This document shows positions 7,134-10,514 of a stretch of DNA of 10,514 nt, one piece after another. A model generated the notes under the pieces. That model saw only the letters and a list, made by a program, of their open reading frames with translations, was not told the origin of the DNA and did not search any database. Origin of the DNA: Mageeibacillus sp. UBA5734 (lineage in GTDB: Bacteria > Bacillota > Clostridia > Saccharofermentanales > UBA5734); NCBI GenBank assembly GCA_002419365.1, contig DIGA01000074.1:1-10514 (forward strand), given 5' to 3'. The position numbers and the translations under genes were made by a program. Position 1 is the first letter of the stretch; each line of letters opens with the position of its first letter.

Positions 7134-7990
7134 GGCTTTCTTTTCCTTTGCGTTTTCTGAAAGAGATGGTGCGAATCATGCGGATCGAGGACATCCCGCA
7201 CACTGTCGCCGAGGAGATTGAACAGAATGGATGTCAGGAGAATGGCCAGTCCAGGATAGAACACCATCCAGGGATGCTGTTGCATCAGACCCCTCCCATC
7301 CGCGAGCATGCTCCCCCATTCCGCTACCGGTGGCTGCGGGCCGAGGCCGAGAAATGAGAGGCCTGCCAGGGAGAGGACCGTCCCACCGATGCTGAGTGAA
7401 GCGGTTACGATGACCAGGCGCAGTGCATTGGGCAGAATATGCAGAAGCAGGATGCTCACTGTAGTCTGGCCATTTAGTTTTGCAGCATAGATGTAATTTT
7501 CTTCCTTCAATGTCAGGACCTGGCTGCGCATGATCCGTGCATAGGGCGGCCAGCCTGTGGCTACCAGTGCGATCACAGCATTGTTCAGGCCTTTGCCCAG
7601 CATACCAGCCACTGCCAGGGCTAGAACCATACCGGGAAAGGCCAGAAAGATATCGACGATACGCATCAAAAACGCATCCACCCTGCCACCGAAATAGCCA
7701 CTGGCGATCCCAACCACACTACCAGCCATCAAGGTCAGGCCAACAATCGCCAGGGCAGCAAAGACTGATAGGGGAGCACCTGCCAGGACTCTGGAGAAGA
7801 CACAACGGCCTAACCAGTCCGTTCCCCAGGGGTATGCCACACTGGGGGCCTGCTTTGCATCTGCCAGGGCGGCATGGTTTGGATCATTGGGCATGAGCAG
7901 CGGTGCCAGGATGCTCATAACCAGGAAAAGAATCGTCAGAGCCAGGAGGATCTGGTAACGAATCCTGGCACTTCTTGCAGACCGCTTCAT
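7130..7990 (-). CDS. ABC transporter permease, DppC/NikC type
   Basis: This 286-residue inner-membrane protein is one half of the translocation channel. After an N-terminal membrane helix (about 12-33), the family motif GTDWLGRCVFSR (56-67) appears, followed by about five more helices. The cytoplasmic EAA loop that contacts the ATPase is at about 166-190 (YIYAAKLNGQ to LPNAL), and GLSFLGLGPQPP and GDSVRDVLDP are typical of NikC/DppC. The tail carries three histidines (DPHDSHH, 270-276) and a basic end. The ATG at 7990, one base after the stop of the upstream permease gene and preceded by GGGGAG, is preferred. A GTG at 8008 would add six residues overlapping that gene. The stop overlaps the start of the lipoprotein gene, indicating translational coupling. 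Confidence 0.93.
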   Translation of the reverse strand: MKRSARSARIRYQILLALTILFLVMSILAPLLMPNDPNHAALADAKQAPSVAYPWGTDWLGRCVFSRVLAGAPLSVFAALAIVGLTLMAGSVVGIASGYFGGRVDAFLMRIVDIFLAFPGMVLALAVAGMLGKGLNNAVIALVATGWPPYARIMRSQVLTLKEENYIYAAKLNGQTTVSILLLHILPNALRLVIVTASLSIGGTVLSLAGLSFLGLGPQPPVAEWGSMLADGRGLMQQHPWMVFYPGLAILLTSILFNLLGDSVRDVLDPHDSHHLFQKTQRKRKP

Positions 7991-7991
7991 A

Positions 7992-8960
7992 TCAGTTCGG
8001 CTCCCCACTCAGCCGCACCCGTGGATCGAGCAAACGATACGACAGATCGACCAGCAGATTGATCAGGACGTAGATCACCGCCATCCAGACGACAAAGGCC
8101 TGGATCATTGGGTAATCGCGCTTCAGAATGGCATCCATGACCAGAAAGCCCATCCCGCGCCAGACGAAGATCATTTCTACAGCGGCAGTTCCGCCCAGTA
8201 GCGATCCCGCCGACAAGGACAGCAAGGTGATGATGGTCAGAAGTGCATTGCGCAGGACATCCCGGACCAGAATAGCCCCTGGCCTGATGCCACGGGACAG
8301 GGCGCCATCGACATAGCTTTGCCCCAGCTGTTCCAGAATCGCCGCCCGCACTTGACGGATGTACTTTCCCGTCATGGGAATGGCCAAAGCCAGCGTCGGC
8401 AAAATGAGCCCCTTAGCAGAACCACCTGCCAGAACCGGAAGCCAGTGCAGCTTCAGCGCAACGACGTACAGCAGGAGCAGTGAAACAAAAAAGCTCGGCA
8501 TGGCATGACTGAGAAAGCTCACCAGGCGGATGAAAGTATCGGAGAACCTGTTTTGCCGCACGGCCGTCAGGATACCAAGCGGCACCGACAAGACAATTGT
8601 CACGATCATCGATGTCAGTGTCAGAAGCAATGTCCTGGGCAGTGCAGCCTGCAAAGCCTCGGCTACAGGTTGTCCATCCACCAACGACTCGCCCATGTCA
8701 CCGCGGCAGAAATTACCCAGCCACGAGACGTACTGCACAAGAAACGGCCGGTCCAGGCCGGCCTTCTGTTTCAACGCCTGTACCACGTCATCAGATACTG
8801 GAATCCCCTGCGCCTGTAAAAGCAGTTCCACCGGATCAGATGGCGATACGTACATCAGTCCATACGTCAGCAAGGTCACGCCCAACAGCACAACAACCAG
8901 CGATCCCAGCCGCCGGGCAATGTAGCGCAACAGTGGACCTTGCCAAATGCGCATCATCAT
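7992..8960 (-). CDS. ABC transporter permease, DppB/NikB type
   Basis: This 322-residue inner-membrane protein is the other half of the importer channel. It begins with the classic arrangement of a short basic stretch (YIARRLG) and a first helix ending in TYGLMYVSPSDP, a strong hallmark of the family. Motifs further on are GLDRPFLVQYVSWL (68-81), GDMGESL (87-93), the EAA loop at about 216-240 (YVDGALSRGI to RNALL), and the C-terminal LLDPRVRL. Three ATG codons in a row (8960, 8957, 8954) could start translation, with a modest AGGCGG site upstream. The gene starts 19 bases after the methyltransferase stop, which argues for co-transcription with it. Confidence 0.93.
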   Translation of the reverse strand: MMMRIWQGPLLRYIARRLGSLVVVLLGVTLLTYGLMYVSPSDPVELLLQAQGIPVSDDVVQALKQKAGLDRPFLVQYVSWLGNFCRGDMGESLVDGQPVAEALQAALPRTLLLTLTSMIVTIVLSVPLGILTAVRQNRFSDTFIRLVSFLSHAMPSFFVSLLLLYVVALKLHWLPVLAGGSAKGLILPTLALAIPMTGKYIRQVRAAILEQLGQSYVDGALSRGIRPGAILVRDVLRNALLTIITLLSLSAGSLLGGTAAVEMIFVWRGMGFLVMDAILKRDYPMIQAFVVWMAVIYVLINLLVDLSYRLLDPRVRLSGEPN

Positions 8961-8979
8961 CTGAATTCAATCCGCCTGT

Positions 8980-10485
8980 TCATTTGACCGCACGGATCAT
9001 GAACAGCGGCGTGGCCCCATAGAGGAGTTTTTCCTTGTCATCCCACAGATCGGCAATGATGTTCTCCTCAACAGTCACCTCAGCAAACCCTGCCACTTCA
9101 AGATGTGACACATCCCAGCCTGGTCGCACGCAGGAGCCAAGCAGATGGCCGGGGAGTGCCTCAATCGATTCAACTTCCCGCTTGTCTGCAGAAAAATTCG
9201 AGCCAAACTGCTCAAAGCACATCGTTTCTCGCTGGGCAAACTCCCGCCGGATGGCACGGTCTGTGTGCATGAGGTGCCAGTTGGCATCAAAGATCAGCAT
9301 CACCCCACCCGGTCGCAAAACACGATGCCACTCTGCATAGGCTTTTGCATGATCCTGCAAAGCATGAGTGACATTGCGGCTGACAACGAGATCAAACGAG
9401 CACGCCTCAAATGGCAGGTCCTGGCAATCGCCTTTGACAAACAGCGGCCGGACTGCATAGTCCGCCGCATTGTCTGCGGCATGCCTGAGCATGCCATCAG
9501 ACCCATCGAGACCCACGACCCGGTGGCCGGCCTGGGAAAGGATGATGGAAAAGAACGCCGGACCACAACCGACATCAAGGACATCCAGTGTGTCTTTTTG
9601 CGGGGCTTGGGACAGGATACGGCTGGTCCAGGCCGGAACCCGGAAACTATCCAGTTCAGCGTGGATGATCCGGTCATAATTGTCAGAGGATTGCGTCCAA
9701 TCGTCATGCCTATCCAGCACAGAAGGCTCGGCGTCCAGCTGATTCATTTCTACACCAGGTTTCTCCACACCCAGGACAAAATCCGTGATCAGGCTCCTTT
9801 TCTGGCCACTTATCCGCTCGATAAACGTTTTCCTCTGCACCTGAACCTCGATGCGTTCCACACCCTGGCTCAGAAACCAATCCATATCCCATTTCGGCCT
9901 GGTCACCCGGGAGAGCGGCAATTCCCGGGCAATTTCGTTGATCGGGGTCGGATCAACCCCATAACACCCAGGATGACTGGACAAAGAATCCGTCCCTTTG
10001 GCTGTCTGGTAGTTTTCATCGTAATAATGCAGATAATGGTTGCCATCCACGACCAGGATTCGTCCGCCGGGCCGCAGCACGCGGAGCCATTCGCGGTACG
10101 CTTGTTCAGGTTGTTCCAAATTCCAGACAAGATTGCGCGAGACAAGGTAATCAAAGCTGGCATCTGCGAACGGCAGATTCTGAGCATCACTCTGCAGGAT
10201 CGAAACCGTGACACCCATTTCATTAAAATGCTGCTGAGCTTGCTCAAGCATGCCCTGCGAGTAATCCATGGCCGTCACCTGGTGACCATCCAGGGCCAGA
10301 AGGATTGAAAAAAAGCCCGGGCCACAACCGATATCGAGACAATCGAGGGACTGCCCGGCTGGAGCCTGGCTGCGCAACAGCTTCTGGAAGTGGTCGCGTT
10401 CTGTACCAGACAACTGCGCCTGGATGGATTTGGCATACCCTTGGGCCCGCCTGTCCCAGTAGTGGGCAATTTGATCCAGATACAT
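8980..10485 (-). CDS. Tandem two-domain class I SAM-dependent methyltransferase
   Basis: This 501-residue cytoplasmic protein consists of two class I (Rossmann-fold) methyltransferase domains, each like the Methyltransf_11/UbiE group. Domain 1 (about 1-240) has motif I LDIGCGPGFF (50-59), the ribose-binding acidic D74, NLPFADASFD (103-112), VSRN (115-118), RVLRPGG (135-141), VDGN (146-149) and RPKWD (196-200). Domain 2 (about 262-501) has the same series: LDVGCGPAFF (303-312), D327, DLPFEACSFD (356-365), VSRN (368-371), RVLRPGG (388-394), FDAN (399-402) and RPGWD (454-458). Both SAM pockets look intact. Most family members are single-domain, about 250 residues. AGGAGAG before the ATG at 10485 is a strong ribosome binding site. 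The gene leads the transporter cluster, which suggests its substrate is connected to what the importer carries. The substrate cannot be read from the sequence; a small molecule is more likely than DNA, as no DNA-recognition domain is seen. Confidence 0.9.
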   Translation of the reverse strand: MYLDQIAHYWDRRAQGYAKSIQAQLSGTERDHFQKLLRSQAPAGQSLDCLDIGCGPGFFSILLALDGHQVTAMDYSQGMLEQAQQHFNEMGVTVSILQSDAQNLPFADASFDYLVSRNLVWNLEQPEQAYREWLRVLRPGGRILVVDGNHYLHYYDENYQTAKGTDSLSSHPGCYGVDPTPINEIARELPLSRVTRPKWDMDWFLSQGVERIEVQVQRKTFIERISGQKRSLITDFVLGVEKPGVEMNQLDAEPSVLDRHDDWTQSSDNYDRIIHAELDSFRVPAWTSRILSQAPQKDTLDVLDVGCGPAFFSIILSQAGHRVVGLDGSDGMLRHAADNAADYAVRPLFVKGDCQDLPFEACSFDLVVSRNVTHALQDHAKAYAEWHRVLRPGGVMLIFDANWHLMHTDRAIRREFAQRETMCFEQFGSNFSADKREVESIEALPGHLLGSCVRPGWDVSHLEVAGFAEVTVEENIIADLWDDKEKLLYGATPLFMIRAVK

Positions 10486-10514
10486 GATCTCTCCTAGTAT
10501 TCTTTAATTGCGCA

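Noticed and set aside
9145..10308. A 387-codon open frame on the plus strand opposite the methyltransferase gene
   Set aside because: The minus-strand gene has clear duplicated SAM-methyltransferase motifs along its full length. The plus-strand frame lacks recognisable motifs and is a by-product of codon composition in GC-rich DNA.
10486..10514. Search for a promoter, metal-responsive operator or riboswitch before the methyltransferase gene
   Set aside because: Only 29 bases of upstream sequence are available. They contain the ribosome binding site AGGAGAG but no convincing promoter or operator.

Overview
The window looks like a chromosomal segment of a moderately GC-rich member of the Bacillota, most likely a clostridial lineage. 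Three things suggest this: a Firmicutes-type class III fructose-1,6-bisphosphatase, strong GGAGG-type ribosome binding sites, and an IS200/IS605 element end. No species can be named from the sequence alone.

Layout. Bases 1 to about 270 are the left end of an IS200/IS605-family insertion sequence. The window edge cuts through the first codons of its transposase (tnpA, minus strand), which is preceded by a large GC-rich hairpin. About 50 bases beyond the probable element end, two plus-strand genes follow back to back: a small membrane protein with a DUF3592-like extracytoplasmic domain and a C-terminal zinc ribbon, and an EamA/DMT-family exporter. These converge on a large minus-strand gene for class III fructose-1,6-bisphosphatase (fbp), which has a candidate promoter of its own.

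From about 3910 to 10485 the minus strand carries one compact gene cluster. In transcription order it is a two-domain SAM-dependent methyltransferase, two inner-membrane permeases (DppB/NikB and DppC/NikC type), a family 5 substrate-binding lipoprotein, and two ATPases (DppD/NikD and DppE/NikE type). Genes overlap or lie within about 40 bases of each other, so the cluster is very probably one operon whose promoter lies beyond the right edge of the window.

Interpretation. The five transporter genes form a complete ABC importer of the peptide/nickel family: lipoprotein capture, a heterodimeric channel and two different ATPases. The most distinctive gene is the leading methyltransferase. Its two halves are clearly duplicated copies of the same domain, aligned at a constant offset of 253 residues through the whole SAM-binding core. 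A methyltransferase leading a NikBCADE-type operon suggests import of a metal or small metal-ligand complex with a linked small-molecule methylation step. That functional link is inference; the gene identities are well supported.
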